Origin: Aureococcus anophagefferens
Taxonomy: Eukaryota; Sar; Pelagophyceae; Pelagomonadales; Pelagomonadaceae
DNA length: 64,000 nt
Direction of reading: 5' to 3'
NCBI RefSeq assembly: GCF_000186865.1
Contig: NW_008705568.1
Coordinates: 769,513 to 833,512 of the forward strand
Shown: one piece after another, positions 9,082-18,657 of the stretch
Position numbering within the stretch: position 1 is the first letter of the stretch
Layout: each line of letters starts with the position of its first letter
Notes under the pieces: generated by a model
Told to the model about the DNA's origin: nothing
Databases searched by the model: none
What the model saw: only the letters and a program-made list of their open reading frames with translations
Translations under genes and position numbers: made by a program

Positions 9082-9864
9082 ATGCCCCAGCACGAGCACA
9101 TCGACCAGCACCGGAAGCGCCACGGCGAGCGCCTCGACGCGCCCGAGAAGCGGCGCAAGAAGGAGGCGCGGTCCGTCCACGAGAATGCGAAGTTCGCCAA
9201 GAAGGTCCACGGCCTGCGCGCCAAGCTCTACAACAAGCAGCGCTTCAAGGAGAAGGCGACGATGCGGAAGACGATCGCGATGCACGAGGAGAAGGAGGCG
9301 CGCGCGCGGAACGACGACGGCGCGAACGACGGCGCCGTGCCCGCCTTCCTCCTGGATCGCGAGGGCGCGTCGCGCGCGAAGATCCTCTCCAACTCCATCA
9401 AGCAGAAGCGCGCGGAGAAGGCGGGCAAGTGGTCCGTGCCCATCCCCAAGGTCAAGCCCGTCGCCGACGACGAGATGTTCCGCGTGCAGCAGTCGGGCAA
9501 GCGCAAGAAGAAGTCCTGGAAGCGCGTCGTCACCAAGGTGACCTTCGTCGACCCCAACTTCACGCGCAAGCCGCCCAAGTACGAGCGCTTCATCCGGCCG
9601 AGCGGCCTCAGCATGAAGAAGGCGCACGTCACGCACCCGGAGCTCAAGGCGACGTTCTGCCTCGACATCATCGGCGTCAAGAAGAACCCGAGCTCCCAGA
9701 TGTACACGACCCTCGGCGTCATCACGAAAGGCACGGTCATCGAGGTCAACGTGTCCGAGCTCGGCCTCGTGACGACGACGGGCCGCGTCGTCTGGGGCAA
9801 GTACGCGCAGGTGACGAACAACCCGGAGCTCGACGGCTGCATCAACGCCGTGCTGCTCGTGTAA
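9082..9864 (+). CDS. NSA2: Ribosome biogenesis protein NSA2
   Basis: This intronless 260-residue protein matches NSA2 (TINP1 in animals) throughout. The N-terminus M-P-Q-x-E-H-I-x-x-H-x-K-R-x-G is followed by a highly basic helical half with K-R-R-K-K-E-A-R. The C-terminal beta-barrel is related to ribosomal protein eS8 and ends in [12 protein letters not shown], then G-C-I-N-A-V-L-L-V, a hallmark of the family. NSA2 is needed in the nucleolus for maturation of pre-60S particles and 27S pre-rRNA processing. Length equals the usual 260 residues, so the start is secure. The strong conservation makes it a good anchor for phylogenetic placement of the window. Upstream (8811-9081) is a 271-bp spacer following the katanin-like gene. 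Confidence 0.97.
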   Translation: MPQHEHIDQHRKRHGERLDAPEKRRKKEARSVHENAKFAKKVHGLRAKLYNKQRFKEKATMRKTIAMHEEKEARARNDDGANDGAVPAFLLDREGASRAKILSNSIKQKRAEKAGKWSVPIPKVKPVADDEMFRVQQSGKRKKKSWKRVVTKVTFVDPNFTRKPPKYERFIRPSGLSMKKAHVTHPELKATFCLDIIGVKKNPSSQMYTTLGVITKGTVIEVNVSELGLVTTTGRVVWGKYAQVTNNPELDGCINAVLLV

Positions 9865-10000
9865 TTCGTGGGGGTTTTAGTTCCGTCGTTTCCAGGGGGA
9901 TCGTCGGCGCGCGCGGCCGTGACGCGCGTCCGACGGCGGCGTCCGAGCGGGCGGTGGCCTCCTCGGGCGAGCGAAAGTTGTGGCCGCGCGGGGATCGAGC

Positions 10001-10040
10001 CCGGGCCCTCTTGAAGCGGGGAGCCGTCCAGAGGGCCCGG
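10001..10040. terminator. Strong hairpin downstream of NSA2
   Basis: Perfect 11-bp arms CCGGGCCCTCT and AGAGGGCCCGG (10001-10011 and 10030-10040) flank an 18-base loop, starting 137 bases after the NSA2 stop. A role in 3'-end formation is only inferred. Confidence 0.4.
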
Positions 10041-10135
10041 TAGCTCGAGCGCTCGCGAGCTCCGTAAACACGAGCCTCACACGGATTAGTGCTGTAGTTG
10101 AAGCGTGACATCATCTGTCATGTCCGGAAAAAGGC

Positions 10136-10229
10136 ACTCGATCGAGTTTGGGCAGCCCACCTCGTCGTAGCTCGTCGCAGTCACTCGATCGCGTTTGGGC
10201 AGCGCCATCTCGTCCTAGCGCGTCGCGGC
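10136..10229. repeat. Two 47-bp tandem units before the transporter start
   Basis: Units at 10136 and 10183 share ACTCGATCG-GTTTGGGCAGC and CTCGTC-TAGC-CGTCGC blocks with a few substitutions. They sit 20-115 bp upstream of the ATG at 10252 and may be promoter or 5'-UTR sequence. Confidence 0.75.
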
Positions 10230-10251
10230 CCTCGCGCTCGTCGCGGCAGTC

Positions 10252-11469
10252 ATGGCGCTCGAATTCGGGCTCGGCAGCGTCGAGTGGGCGCCCTGGTCCG
10301 GCACGTCCTGGCTCTGCCTGCTCCTCGTCGGGCTCATCTACGTGAGCTACAGCTACGAGCTGCGCGTCAAGGCCCACGGCAAGAAGGTCGCCGCCGAGGG
10401 CGCGAGCCCCAAGGCCAAGTCGCTGGAGGAGCCGCTGATCCGCGCGGAGCAGGGCTACGGCGCGACGGGCCCGAAGGCGCCCGCGGGCGGCATGGTCGTC
10501 GCGGGCATCGTCCTCGACGCGGACAAGGTCGTCGAGGTCATGCGCGTGGGCGTGCTCTGCTTCTGGATGGTGCTCTGCAGCATGGCCATCATCTACACGA
10601 ACGCCTGGATCCTCGACAACATGTGCCCCCACGCGGCGACGCTCACGGCGATCCAGCAGGGCTTCGGCGCGGTCATGGCCGCGCTCTGCGTCTTCGTCTT
10701 CAAGCTCAGCGAGCCCGTCGAGGGCATGTCCGCCGGGCCCTACTGCAAGTACATTTTGCCGCTGTCGCTGTGCTTCACGGTCTACCTCTGGGGGTCGAAC
10801 GCGGCTTATATTTATCTCGCGCCGGGCTTCGTGCAGATGATCAAGCCCATGGGCTCGGCGATCGTCTTCCTCGTGGCGACGGCGCTGGGCCTCGAGGAGT
10901 ACTCGCACTACAAGGCCGTGAACTTTTTGCTCATCTGCGCGGGCATCGCCGTGACGGCCTACTCGAAGTTCGACGGGTCGCTCTCCGCCGACGGTTCTTC
11001 CCAAAACCTCGTCACCGTGGGCCTCGTCGTGCTCATCGGCGCGTACACGGTCGTCGCGTTCTACAACACGGGCCTCCAGATGCTCCAGAAGCGCGGCGTC
11101 GTCGCCGGGCGCTTCAACCCGATGACGACCTTGCTCTACATCGCGCCGGCGACGACGCTGTCCATGGCCGCGTTCGCGGCCGCGACGGAGTGGAGCCGGC
11201 CGGACTTCCAGTGCTTCGACAAGCTGCCCCTCTGGCTCCTCGCGCTGGACTGCGGCGTCGCCTTCGTCTTCAACCTGTCGATGATGCTCTTCATCGGCAA
11301 GCTCAGCGCCGTCGCCTACTCCGTCTTCGCGTTCTTCAAGGAGATCTGCCTCGTCGTCGTCGCGTTCCTCCTCTTCTCGGAGAACATCACGCGCTGCGAG
11401 ATCGAGGGCTACTTCGTCACGCTCGTCGCCGTCGTCGTCTGGCAGCACCGAAAGCTCGCGGGCAAGTAG
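10252..11469 (+). CDS. Drug/metabolite transporter superfamily (nucleotide-sugar/triose-phosphate type)
   Basis: A 405-residue, intronless multi-pass protein. One isolated helix (residues about 18-35) is followed by a polar stretch (40-90) and about nine or ten further helices from residue 100 to the C-terminus. Features such as the paired helices with L-A-P-G-F-V-Q-M-I-K, the central V-F-L-V-A-T-A and the C-terminal K-E-I-C-L-V-V-V-A-F fit the NST/TPT branch of the DMT superfamily. These carriers exchange nucleotide sugars or phosphorylated metabolites across Golgi, ER or plastid envelopes. No clear plastid bipartite leader is present, so Golgi/ER is the likelier site, which is inference. 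The extra N-terminal helix is unusual for the family. Confidence 0.75.
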   Translation: MALEFGLGSVEWAPWSGTSWLCLLLVGLIYVSYSYELRVKAHGKKVAAEGASPKAKSLEEPLIRAEQGYGATGPKAPAGGMVVAGIVLDADKVVEVMRVGVLCFWMVLCSMAIIYTNAWILDNMCPHAATLTAIQQGFGAVMAALCVFVFKLSEPVEGMSAGPYCKYILPLSLCFTVYLWGSNAAYIYLAPGFVQMIKPMGSAIVFLVATALGLEEYSHYKAVNFLLICAGIAVTAYSKFDGSLSADGSSQNLVTVGLVVLIGAYTVVAFYNTGLQMLQKRGVVAGRFNPMTTLLYIAPATTLSMAAFAAATEWSRPDFQCFDKLPLWLLALDCGVAFVFNLSMMLFIGKLSAVAYSVFAFFKEICLVVVAFLLFSENITRCEIEGYFVTLVAVVVWQHRKLAGK

Positions 11470-11571
11470 GGCCGCCCCCCATCCTCCCCGTAATCTAGCT
11501 CGCTTCAACGTCTTTAAAGGTGCCGTCTCCCGTATCTCCCTAGCGCGGGACGACGATGTTGCGACGCTGAG

Positions 11572-14400
11572 ATGCTCTTCGGGGCGACGCTCGTCGAGGA
11601 GCCGGACCCCCAGGCGGCGTTCTGGGGCCTGAAGCGGCCGCAGACCGAGGAGCCGGCGCACGCCAAGTTCGAGCTCTACAAGACGCGCCTGCGCCAGCGG
11701 CCGGTGACGTCCGGGCCCGGGCGGCCGTCGGCGGACGATGGCTTCGCGTGCGGCGAGCTGCCGGTGTCCTGGGACGACCGGCCGACGTCGGCGCTGCCCG
11801 TCGTGGTCATGCCCCGCGTGTCGAAGACGGCCCACATCGAGTTCAGCCTGGAAGCCTCCGGCATCGGCACGGCGTCCGACGAGGAGCGGCGGCGCGGGGA
11901 GGCGCTGGAGCTCCGGCGGCTCCAGAAGAAGCTGGGCCTCGACGACGCCGCCGCGGCGGAGCTGAACCTGCAGGAGGCCGTCTTCGGCGGCGGCCTCCGG
12001 CGGTCCCAGTCCGCGGCCGACGTCGGCGAGAACCCGCTGGCGAAGCGCATCGAGGACCAGCTCGCGGCGCTGCCGCCGCTGGAGAAGCGGCCGAGGACGG
12101 CGCCGAAGCCGAGGCCCCGCGCGGCGAACCTGCGCGCGCCGAAGCGGTCGGCCTACTACGGCCCGGCGCACCGGGGCCGGCGGAGCCGGCCCGCGGCGCC
12201 GCGCGAGCCGCGGTCCGTCGCGTCGCTGCGGCGGGAGCTCAAGGAGAGCACGCACAAGGCGTTCTTACTGTCGACGGCCGTGACCGTCGACGTCGGCGCG
12301 GCCATCGGCGTCGTCGGCACGGCGCCCCTCGCGTCGGGCAAGTACCACTCCGCGGCCTTGTACATGCAGGCGAACGGCTTCGACAAGTTGGTGAAAACGG
12401 TGGCCCGCATGCAGCAGGCCAAGCTCCACGCGGCCTGGAACGCCTGGCTCGAGCGCGTGCGCGCGCACCGGCGCCACCTCGCCGAGGCGCGCTACCTCCG
12501 GAAGCACGGCGCGGCGACGATGTGGACGAAGATCGTCGAGGCCACTCGTCGCTTGGTCAAGGCCAAGTTCGGTGCGTGGCTCGAGCTCGTCTTCGAGCTG
12601 CGCCACGTGGAGAACGCCGAGGCGCGCGAGGCCGCGGCGATCACGATGCAGCGGGGCACGCGGGGCCACGCGGCGCGCCAGGAGATGCGGCGGCGCCGCG
12701 CGGCGAGGATCCGGCGCGTCCGCGCGGCCGCGGCGACGCGGCTGGAGACGCGCGCGCGGGGCGTCCTCGCGCGGGCGCGGTGCGCGATCCTCAAGGAGGC
12801 GCGGCGCGTCGCGCGGGCGGCGACGAAGATCCAGGCCTGCGCGCGCGCGCGGCTCAGCCGCCTCGCGATCTCGCGCCGCGAGCGGACGCGCGCGGAGCGG
12901 TCCGCGGCCATATGCATCCAGGCCTGCTGGCGGGCCCACGCGGCCTACGCCCACGTCGCGCGCCTGCGCAGCGCGAAGAAGAAGCGCGAGGCCGCGCAGC
13001 TCCTCCAGACGAAGATCCGGTGCTCCGCGGCCATGGCGCTCGCGCGGCGGAAGCGGCGCGAGCGCCTCGAGCGCCTCTCGTCGACGAAGATCCAGTCCCT
13101 GGCGCGCGCCGTCGTCGCCCGGGAGCGCGTCGACGCGCTCTACGACGCGCGCGACCGCAAGCGGCGCCGCGACGACGGCGCCGCGACGGCGATCCAGACC
13201 GCGGCGCGGGGCCGCGCGGCGCGCAACGAGCACGGCGCGCGCCTCGCCGTCGTGCTGGCGCGGCGCCGCGCGGAGCACGGCGGCGCGACGGCCATCGCGC
13301 GGCGCATCCGGGGGACGCTCGCGCGGAGCCGCGCGCGGAAGCTGAGAGACGACCGCGTCGCGGCGATGATCGCGGACGCGCGGCGCTGCGTGGAGCAGTG
13401 GAACGACGACGAGGCGACGTTCATGTACTACGACGACAAGGCGCGGACCCAGGAGTGGGAGCCGCCGCCGTCGGGCTACCTGCGGCGCGACGGGCTCCTG
13501 GTTTTGACGAACGGGCGCATCTGCGAGGACCCGGACAACGTGCTCGGCGACGCGGAGAAGGCGCGCAACGCCGCCGAGGCCGCGGCGGCGCACCTCCTGG
13601 GGCTCCTGTCGGCCCAGGCGTCGCAGCCCCTGGCGGACCTGCAGAGCTTTCTGGCCGAGCGGCTCGCGCTCGAGAACGGCGACATCCGCACGGTGCAGGA
13701 CGAGCGCTTCGACGACGCCTGCGTGACGTTGGAATCGCTGAGCAACGAGCTCCACTACGCCGGGCGCCTGGGCAAGCCGGGCGCGAAGCCGCCGCTGAGG
13801 TTGACGGAGGGCGCGGCGAAGGCTTCCGCGGACGACGCGGCGCCGCGCGGGGGCGTGCTCGCGGCGCTGGCGGCCCAGGAGGAGCGCGCGTCGGAGAAGA
13901 AGAAGGAGGCCGCGCAGGAGAGCGACGCCGAGGAGGCGGCGGCGGCGGCCGACGAGGCCGCGCCCGAGGCCGCGCGGCCGGACGACGCGCAGACCGCGGC
14001 GTCGCAGGACGACTGGCAGCAGTACTTCGACGACGACGGCAACCCCTACTGGTTCAACCCCATGACGGGCGAGTCGACCTACGACCAGCCCGGGGCCCAG
14101 GCCGAGGAGTGGACCCAGGTCTACGACGACTCGGGCAACGTCTACTGGTACAACCAGGCCACGGGCGCGTCCCAGTACGAGGACCCCTACGACCAGCAGC
14201 AGGCCGGTTACGACGAGGGCGGCGGGGCCATGGTCCAGTACGACGAGTACGGCCAGGCCGTCGAGCCCTACTACGACCAGGCGCAGCAGTACGCCGAGCC
14301 GGACCCGAACGGCGACTGGGCCCAGTACCAGGACGAGGCCGGCAACTGGTACTGGTACAACCAGGCGACGGGGGAGAGCACCTACGACCAGCCGGCGTAA
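11572..14400 (+). CDS. Large IQ-motif and WW-domain scaffold protein
   Basis: The 942-residue intronless protein has a disordered N-terminus (1-220), a helical region, then about seven IQ-type units between residues 350 and 590 (for example A-T-K-I-Q-A-C-A-R-A-R and S-T-K-I-Q-S-L-A-R-A). A degenerate WW-like segment follows near 610-640. After an acidic Ala/Glu linker the C-terminus carries three WW domains with the pattern W-x-x-Y-x-D-x-x-G-N-x-Y-W-x-N-x-x-T-G. IQ motifs bind calmodulin or myosin-light-chain-like proteins and WW domains bind proline-rich ligands, so a calcium-responsive cytoskeletal or flagellar scaffold is a reasonable inference. WW units 2 and 3 lie about 70 residues apart, separated by a Tyr/Gln-rich spacer. 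Confidence 0.8.
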   Translation: MLFGATLVEEPDPQAAFWGLKRPQTEEPAHAKFELYKTRLRQRPVTSGPGRPSADDGFACGELPVSWDDRPTSALPVVVMPRVSKTAHIEFSLEASGIGTASDEERRRGEALELRRLQKKLGLDDAAAAELNLQEAVFGGGLRRSQSAADVGENPLAKRIEDQLAALPPLEKRPRTAPKPRPRAANLRAPKRSAYYGPAHRGRRSRPAAPREPRSVASLRRELKESTHKAFLLSTAVTVDVGAAIGVVGTAPLASGKYHSAALYMQANGFDKLVKTVARMQQAKLHAAWNAWLERVRAHRRHLAEARYLRKHGAATMWTKIVEATRRLVKAKFGAWLELVFELRHVENAEAREAAAITMQRGTRGHAARQEMRRRRAARIRRVRAAAATRLETRARGVLARARCAILKEARRVARAATKIQACARARLSRLAISRRERTRAERSAAICIQACWRAHAAYAHVARLRSAKKKREAAQLLQTKIRCSAAMALARRKRRERLERLSSTKIQSLARAVVARERVDALYDARDRKRRRDDGAATAIQTAARGRAARNEHGARLAVVLARRRAEHGGATAIARRIRGTLARSRARKLRDDRVAAMIADARRCVEQWNDDEATFMYYDDKARTQEWEPPPSGYLRRDGLLVLTNGRICEDPDNVLGDAEKARNAAEAAAAHLLGLLSAQASQPLADLQSFLAERLALENGDIRTVQDERFDDACVTLESLSNELHYAGRLGKPGAKPPLRLTEGAAKASADDAAPRGGVLAALAAQEERASEKKKEAAQESDAEEAAAAADEAAPEAARPDDAQTAASQDDWQQYFDDDGNPYWFNPMTGESTYDQPGAQAEEWTQVYDDSGNVYWYNQATGASQYEDPYDQQQAGYDEGGGAMVQYDEYGQAVEPYYDQAQQYAEPDPNGDWAQYQDEAGNWYWYNQATGESTYDQPA

Positions 14401-14590
14401 CTCGGGGGATGTTGTTTCTTCGTGTGGTTTCTTGCGCGACCGCGGCGGGAGGCCTGTCGGGCGGCCGCGCGCCCGGCTGACATCTTTTTTCCGTCCTCTT
14501 CAACTTGCTCTCAGAGCCCCGCTGGCCATCGACGTACTCGCAGCCAGCCGCCGATCTCCTCAGAGTTACCTCGCCGTCGCTACCATCAAC

Positions 14591-15169
14591 ATGTTCAAGA
14601 AGATCGTTGTCGCCCTCGCGCTCGTCGCTTCCAATGCCTTCATGGCGCCCGTGAACTCGGTGCGCTCCGTGCGCGTGAGCATGCGCGAAATCGGCGTCCG
14701 GGAAGTCGTGCGGCTGCCACCGGCTTTGTTTTACCCACCGGCCGCCGGCCGTTGCCCCCGCCCCTGCACCGCCGCGCGCCCCGCGCGCCGGGGGAGACGG
14801 GGTCGAACAGCGCCGCCCGCCGCGCACATCCGAGCATTCCGTTTCGCAGGTCCGCGGACGTCGAGGCTAAGTTGAAGGAGATTGTCGCCGAGCAGCTCGG
14901 CGTCGAGCAGGCCTCCATCACCGCCGAGGCGTCCTTCGCGTCCGACCTCGGCGCCGACTCCCTCGACGTCGTCGAGATGGCGCGGATTCCGGCGTCGTTT
15001 TGTCGCTTTCGTCGCCGCGCGGCGGCCGCCGAACCGCCGAATCTCACCGTCGCTCGCGCCGCAGGTCATGAAGATCGAGGAGGAGTTCGGCGTCGAGCTC
15101 CCCGACGAGCGCGCCGAGGAGGTCCAGAACCTCAGCGACGCCGTCCGCGTCGTCAACGACCTCCTGTAA
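14591..15169 (+). CDS. Plastid acyl carrier protein
   Basis: Three exons (14591-14682, 14850-14979, 15065-15169) encode 108 residues. The first 18 or so form a signal peptide ending at S-N-A-F-M-A-P, the junction for complex-plastid import, followed by a short transit region. The mature part is a classic type II acyl carrier protein: [15 protein letters not shown], then D-L-G-A-D-S-L-D where the Ser takes the 4'-phosphopantetheine arm, then [11 protein letters not shown]. It carries growing acyl chains in plastid fatty-acid synthesis. Both introns (167 and 85 bp) are best read as GC-AG and show no introner ends or target duplication. The N-terminal exon boundary is inferred from frame and from the resulting S-M-S-A-D-V junction. 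Confidence 0.93.
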
Positions 15170-15250
15170 ACGCCCAGAACACCGAAGCCCAAGCCCTTCC
15201 CCCGAACCCGAGGCGCACCGTATTTAAATACCAGCGGTAAATCCCAGCCG

Positions 15251-16819
15251 TTAAAGCGAGTCGCAGGCGGCGTGGCCCGCGTGCGGGAGGAGAAGGAACG
15301 CGTAGGACCGCGCGGGGAGCTCGACGGCGCCGGCCGCGGCGACGGCCGGCGGCAACGGCGGCGTCTCGGGCGTGAGCGCCTCGGGCAGCGGGGCGCCGTT
15401 CAGGAGGGCCGCGGGCGCGGACGCGGCGCCGGCGGCGGTCAGGAGCCAGACCCAGCGGGGGCCGGGCGCGCCCAGCGCCACGTCGACGGGTTTCGCGGCG
15501 AGGTTGATCGCCGCGACGGCGACCGCGCCGCCGCCGAGCGCCCCCGGCAGCGGGAGCCGCGGCGCCGCCCGCGCGCAGGCCGCGTAGGTCCGCAGGTCCC
15601 CCTGCCGGCCCGACCCTCCGGCGCCGGCGCTCGTCGACGCGTCGAGGACGACGTCGCCGAAGAGCTGGCGCCACAACACGGAGGAAAAGAGGTCGGGCCG
15701 CGCCGCGAACGTGCCGTCCGCGAGCAGCCCGTAGTTGCCCCCCACGAGCGCCTGGCGGAACACGGCGTCGTGGCCGTGGACCGCGAGCGTGCCGAGGTAG
15801 TCCAGCCACCAGAACCCGGACGCGAACGCGTCCGTGACGCCGTGCTGCCCCGAGTCCCACGCGCCGCCGCCCTCGCCGAGGATCAGCGGCAGCCGCGGCG
15901 CGCGCGCGGCCACAACGGCCTCGTGGCCCGCGACGCGCGGCGCCAGCTCGTTCAGGTACGTCGCGTTGACGACTTCCCGAGGAACGGCCGACGAGCTGCC
16001 GCTCCCGAGGAAGTACATGTGGTACGTCAGCGCGTCAAAAGGGGCGTCCTCCGCGAGGAGCGCGGGCATGAACACGTCGTCGTCGAAGCCGGAAGCGTCG
16101 GGCCCGAAGATCAAAGGCCGCGCGCCGTCGCCCCAGAGCGCGTCGACCGCGCGGCGGAGCTCGAGGAACCCGGCCGTCGTCTCCGACGCGTTCAATTTCG
16201 CTGCTATCCCGGCTGTTCCGTCGACCTCGTTGCCGAGCTCGAAGGCGTAAGGGCCACCGTCACCGCGGCCGCGCAGCTCCCGGAGGAGCGCGGCCGCGTT
16301 CGACGCGTCCCAGGCGCCGCGCCACCGCTCGCGCGTGCCCGGCGCCGGCGCCCGGCCCGCGAGGAAGTTCAGCCCGAAGGCCACGTCGCAGCCGACGTCC
16401 GCGCAAAAGTCGAGCGCCGCGTGGACGCGCGCATACTCGACGCAGCCGCCGCTGTACGCGAAGCTCCGGTAGGCCGACGCGTTCGCGACGAAGCCCTCGC
16501 CTTCGCACGACGCCCCGTAGACGACCTGGTCCGCGAGCGAGCCGCCGATCCGCAGGATGAACGGCGCCAGCGCTTTTGCAGCTCCGCGGAGCGCCGGATT
16601 CGCGAGATCCACGTTCAGGATGGACGCGTTGACCCAGGGCAGCGTCGCGCCGGGGTTGGGAGAGGGCTTGGACGACGGCCACCAGTCGAGCGTGGCGCCG
16701 ACGAAACGGTCTGCGATCTTCATGCGGCGCAGGGCGCCGCCGATCGTCACTTGCTCCGCCGCGGCGGGCAGCGCTGCGAGGAGCAGGGCTAGTCGTCTCA
16801 TGACGACGGGCAGCCCCAT
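15251..16819 (-). CDS. Glycoside hydrolase family 79 (heparanase/glucuronidase-like), secreted
   Basis: The 522-residue product has a cleavable signal peptide (M-R-R-L-A-L-L-L-A-A-L-P-A-A-A from an internal Met, with an alternative Met six codons earlier used here). The body shows the heparanase pattern: F-V-G-A-T-L-D-W near the start, L-R-I-G-G-S-L-A-D, the acid/base site Y-A-F-E-L-G-N-E-V-D, and the nucleophile in I-L-G-E-G-G-G. A beta-sandwich follows, ending in a Leu-rich strand. Family members cleave glucuronic acid-containing polysaccharides; in an alga the target may be cell-surface or environmental glycans (inference). Both catalytic Glu are present. It diverges from the type II membrane protein across 138 bp that contain two adjacent palindromes. 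Confidence 0.85.
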   Translation of the reverse strand: MGLPVVMRRLALLLAALPAAAEQVTIGGALRRMKIADRFVGATLDWWPSSKPSPNPGATLPWVNASILNVDLANPALRGAAKALAPFILRIGGSLADQVVYGASCEGEGFVANASAYRSFAYSGGCVEYARVHAALDFCADVGCDVAFGLNFLAGRAPAPGTRERWRGAWDASNAAALLRELRGRGDGGPYAFELGNEVDGTAGIAAKLNASETTAGFLELRRAVDALWGDGARPLIFGPDASGFDDDVFMPALLAEDAPFDALTYHMYFLGSGSSSAVPREVVNATYLNELAPRVAGHEAVVAARAPRLPLILGEGGGAWDSGQHGVTDAFASGFWWLDYLGTLAVHGHDAVFRQALVGGNYGLLADGTFAARPDLFSSVLWRQLFGDVVLDASTSAGAGGSGRQGDLRTYAACARAAPRLPLPGALGGGAVAVAAINLAAKPVDVALGAPGPRWVWLLTAAGAASAPAALLNGAPLPEALTPETPPLPPAVAAAGAVELPARSYAFLLLPHAGHAACDSL

Positions 16820-16828
16820 TGGCAAGAG

Positions 16829-16873
16829 AATTGATCACGGCGTGATCAATTTTGATGTTGCTCTTCAACATCA
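16829..16873. promoter_or_regulatory. Two adjacent palindromes in a bidirectional promoter
   Basis: AATTGATCAC/GTGATCAATT (arms 16829-16838 and 16842-16851, 3-base centre) is followed after one base by TGATGTTG/CAACATCA (arms 16853-16860 and 16866-16873, 5-base centre). Both are perfect. They are AT-rich islands in GC-rich DNA, midway between divergent starts at 16819 and 16958, and are candidate dimer binding sites. Confidence 0.55.
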
Positions 16874-16957
16874 CCCCCAAAATTGGCTGAGCTCGAGTAT
16901 GGCCGAGTCGTGAAAAGGCAGCCCTAACGTCGATCGTGAGCACCCACACGCCTAGCA

Positions 16958-18451
16958 ATGACGCGGCTCGAGGGCTACGAGCAGATCATCGGCGGCGACG
17001 ACCTCGCGATCCGCGCGGCCCGCGCCGTCGCCGGCAGCGTCCTGCTCCTCTGCCTGTCCGTCGGGCTGCTCAGCGCCGCGCCGACGGAGTTCCTCTGGAG
17101 CGGCGCCCCGAGCCTGTCCGCCGTCGACTTCGCCGCCTTCCTCGACGTCGTCAACGCCAGGCGGCCCTACGCGAACGCGAGCGAGTGGCGCGTCGGCAAG
17201 GTCGCGCACGCGATACACGCGAACTCCGGAGGGCAGATCCAAAAGTTCCTCAGCGCCTACGTCTGCTCCGAGGCCGGCGACTGCGCGAGCGACCTCGGCT
17301 GCGGCGCGCTCAGGGCCATGTGCTCCGTGCGCGTGCCCTGGGACGGCGCGTCGAGCGACGACGACGTCGCGGACGCGGATCGCCGCGGCGCCGTGAACAC
17401 GGGCTCGTCGACGGCCGGGCTGCACTTCGTCGACGCGCCGCGCCTCAACGACCTCAACTACCCCAACGCGACGTCGCCGAAGAGCGTCGACTTTTGGGTA
17501 CGCTACTTTGAAAAGCAGCACACCTCCGATTTCGACGTCTGGATGCACTCGAAGATCCAGCTCTTCGCGTCCAATTTATCGGCCTTCGTCGGCCCGCTCG
17601 CAGACCTGCCGACCTTCGAGCGCGTCTCCGTGGACCCGGACGGCGTGCGCGTCGCCCACGTCGGCGTGGCCGTCGCCGGCCGCGTGGTCGAGTTCGTGGG
17701 ACCCGCGTCTTCCCTCGGCGAGTCCTGGACCGCGCCGGCCTGGGCCGAGGCCGAGTGCCCCGCGGCGCACGCCCTCGTCTCGTCGCTCGCGGAGCTCGAG
17801 GACGCGGGCGGCGCCGCCGTCGACGACGCGACGGCGTTCAAAGGGTCCCAGGGCCTCTCGCTCGTCGGGTTAGGCGTCGTCTCCGCGGACCCGACGGCGT
17901 CCTCCGCCCGCCCGCTCTACGAGTCGCTCCGCACGGTCTCCGCTGCTGACATTGCGCTCCTCCCCTCGGCGCCGTCCTGCGCCGTCGTCGAGGTCGCCTG
18001 GCCGAGCATGCCCCACTTTTCCGCGCGATTCGTGTCGAACGACGCGGCGCCGGCGGGCGAGTACGCCGTCGCGGACCTCGAGGGCGCCATCCAGGCGGAC
18101 CACGACGCCTTCCTCACGGGGAGGAGGGGGTCCTGGGACCGCTGGCTCGACCAGCACCTCGGGCTGTGGTACGCCGGCGGCGAGGAGAAGTGCGACGCGC
18201 TGATCTCGGATCTGCACGCGGATCTCGAGGCCGCTGGGGTTCCCTTTGCGGAGCGGCAGCAGGCCGACGCGCTGCTCATCTACGCGGGTTTTGGGTACGG
18301 CGCGGGCGCCCTCGCCGTCGAGTACCAGTTCGCGGACTGCACCGCCGACGCGCCTTCGGAATGCGCGTGCGACGCGTCCAACAACGACGGCCTCTTCGAG
18401 GCGACGACGGGCGACACGTGCTGGGCCCTCGGGGACGACTGGTGCGCGTAA
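16958..18451 (+). CDS. Type II membrane protein sharing a C-terminal domain with the sulfotransferase-like protein
   Basis: A 497-residue protein with one membrane helix at about 24-44 and a large lumenal or extracellular part containing several N-x-S/T sites and conserved-looking Cys. No known enzyme motif was found. Its second half contains W-D-R-W-L-D-Q-H-L-G, then G-x-P-F and A-G-F-G-Y-G-A-G-A-L-A-V-E, which line up with W-D-R-F-I-D-S-H-L-G, I-P-Y and A-G-F-S-G-M-A-M-E in the C-terminus of the protein at 36440-39586. An upstream F-W-V-x-x-x-E segment also corresponds. This points to an undescribed shared domain of roughly 250 residues. The C-terminus ends in a Cys-rich tail. Function unknown. 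Confidence 0.7.
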   Translation: MTRLEGYEQIIGGDDLAIRAARAVAGSVLLLCLSVGLLSAAPTEFLWSGAPSLSAVDFAAFLDVVNARRPYANASEWRVGKVAHAIHANSGGQIQKFLSAYVCSEAGDCASDLGCGALRAMCSVRVPWDGASSDDDVADADRRGAVNTGSSTAGLHFVDAPRLNDLNYPNATSPKSVDFWVRYFEKQHTSDFDVWMHSKIQLFASNLSAFVGPLADLPTFERVSVDPDGVRVAHVGVAVAGRVVEFVGPASSLGESWTAPAWAEAECPAAHALVSSLAELEDAGGAAVDDATAFKGSQGLSLVGLGVVSADPTASSARPLYESLRTVSAADIALLPSAPSCAVVEVAWPSMPHFSARFVSNDAAPAGEYAVADLEGAIQADHDAFLTGRRGSWDRWLDQHLGLWYAGGEEKCDALISDLHADLEAAGVPFAERQQADALLIYAGFGYGAGALAVEYQFADCTADAPSECACDASNNDGLFEATTGDTCWALGDDWCA

Positions 18452-18657
18452 CAGTGGTGGCGCTCGTCTTGTGTGGGGGGAGGAGGGGTGTCGACGGACG
18501 CGCTTGGCGACGGGAGGCGATTTGTGGCGGATCGCCGCAGGACTCGCTCTAAGCCTGAGCCAAGTCCGCGCCGCGTCCCACGCTCGCGACACGACACCCA
18601 TTCCACGACACGTACCCTCTTCCGCGCGCCGACACGACACGTATACCACTCCATAAG

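Larger units (their letters stand above)
9865..10251. other. 387-bp intergenic spacer with hairpin and tandem repeat
   Basis: No supported gene. It holds an 11-bp inverted repeat at 10001-10040 and a diverged 47-bp tandem duplication at 10136-10229 just before the transporter gene. A tRNA-like T-arm on the minus strand is present but no full tRNA fold could be drawn. Confidence 0.6.

Noticed and set aside
9930..10080. A tRNA gene on the minus strand (T-arm-like GGGCTCGATCCCC followed by GCGCGGCC)
   Set aside because: No matching 5' acceptor strand, no acceptable anticodon arm and only four of five T-stem pairs; the strong hairpin beside it explains the resemblance.
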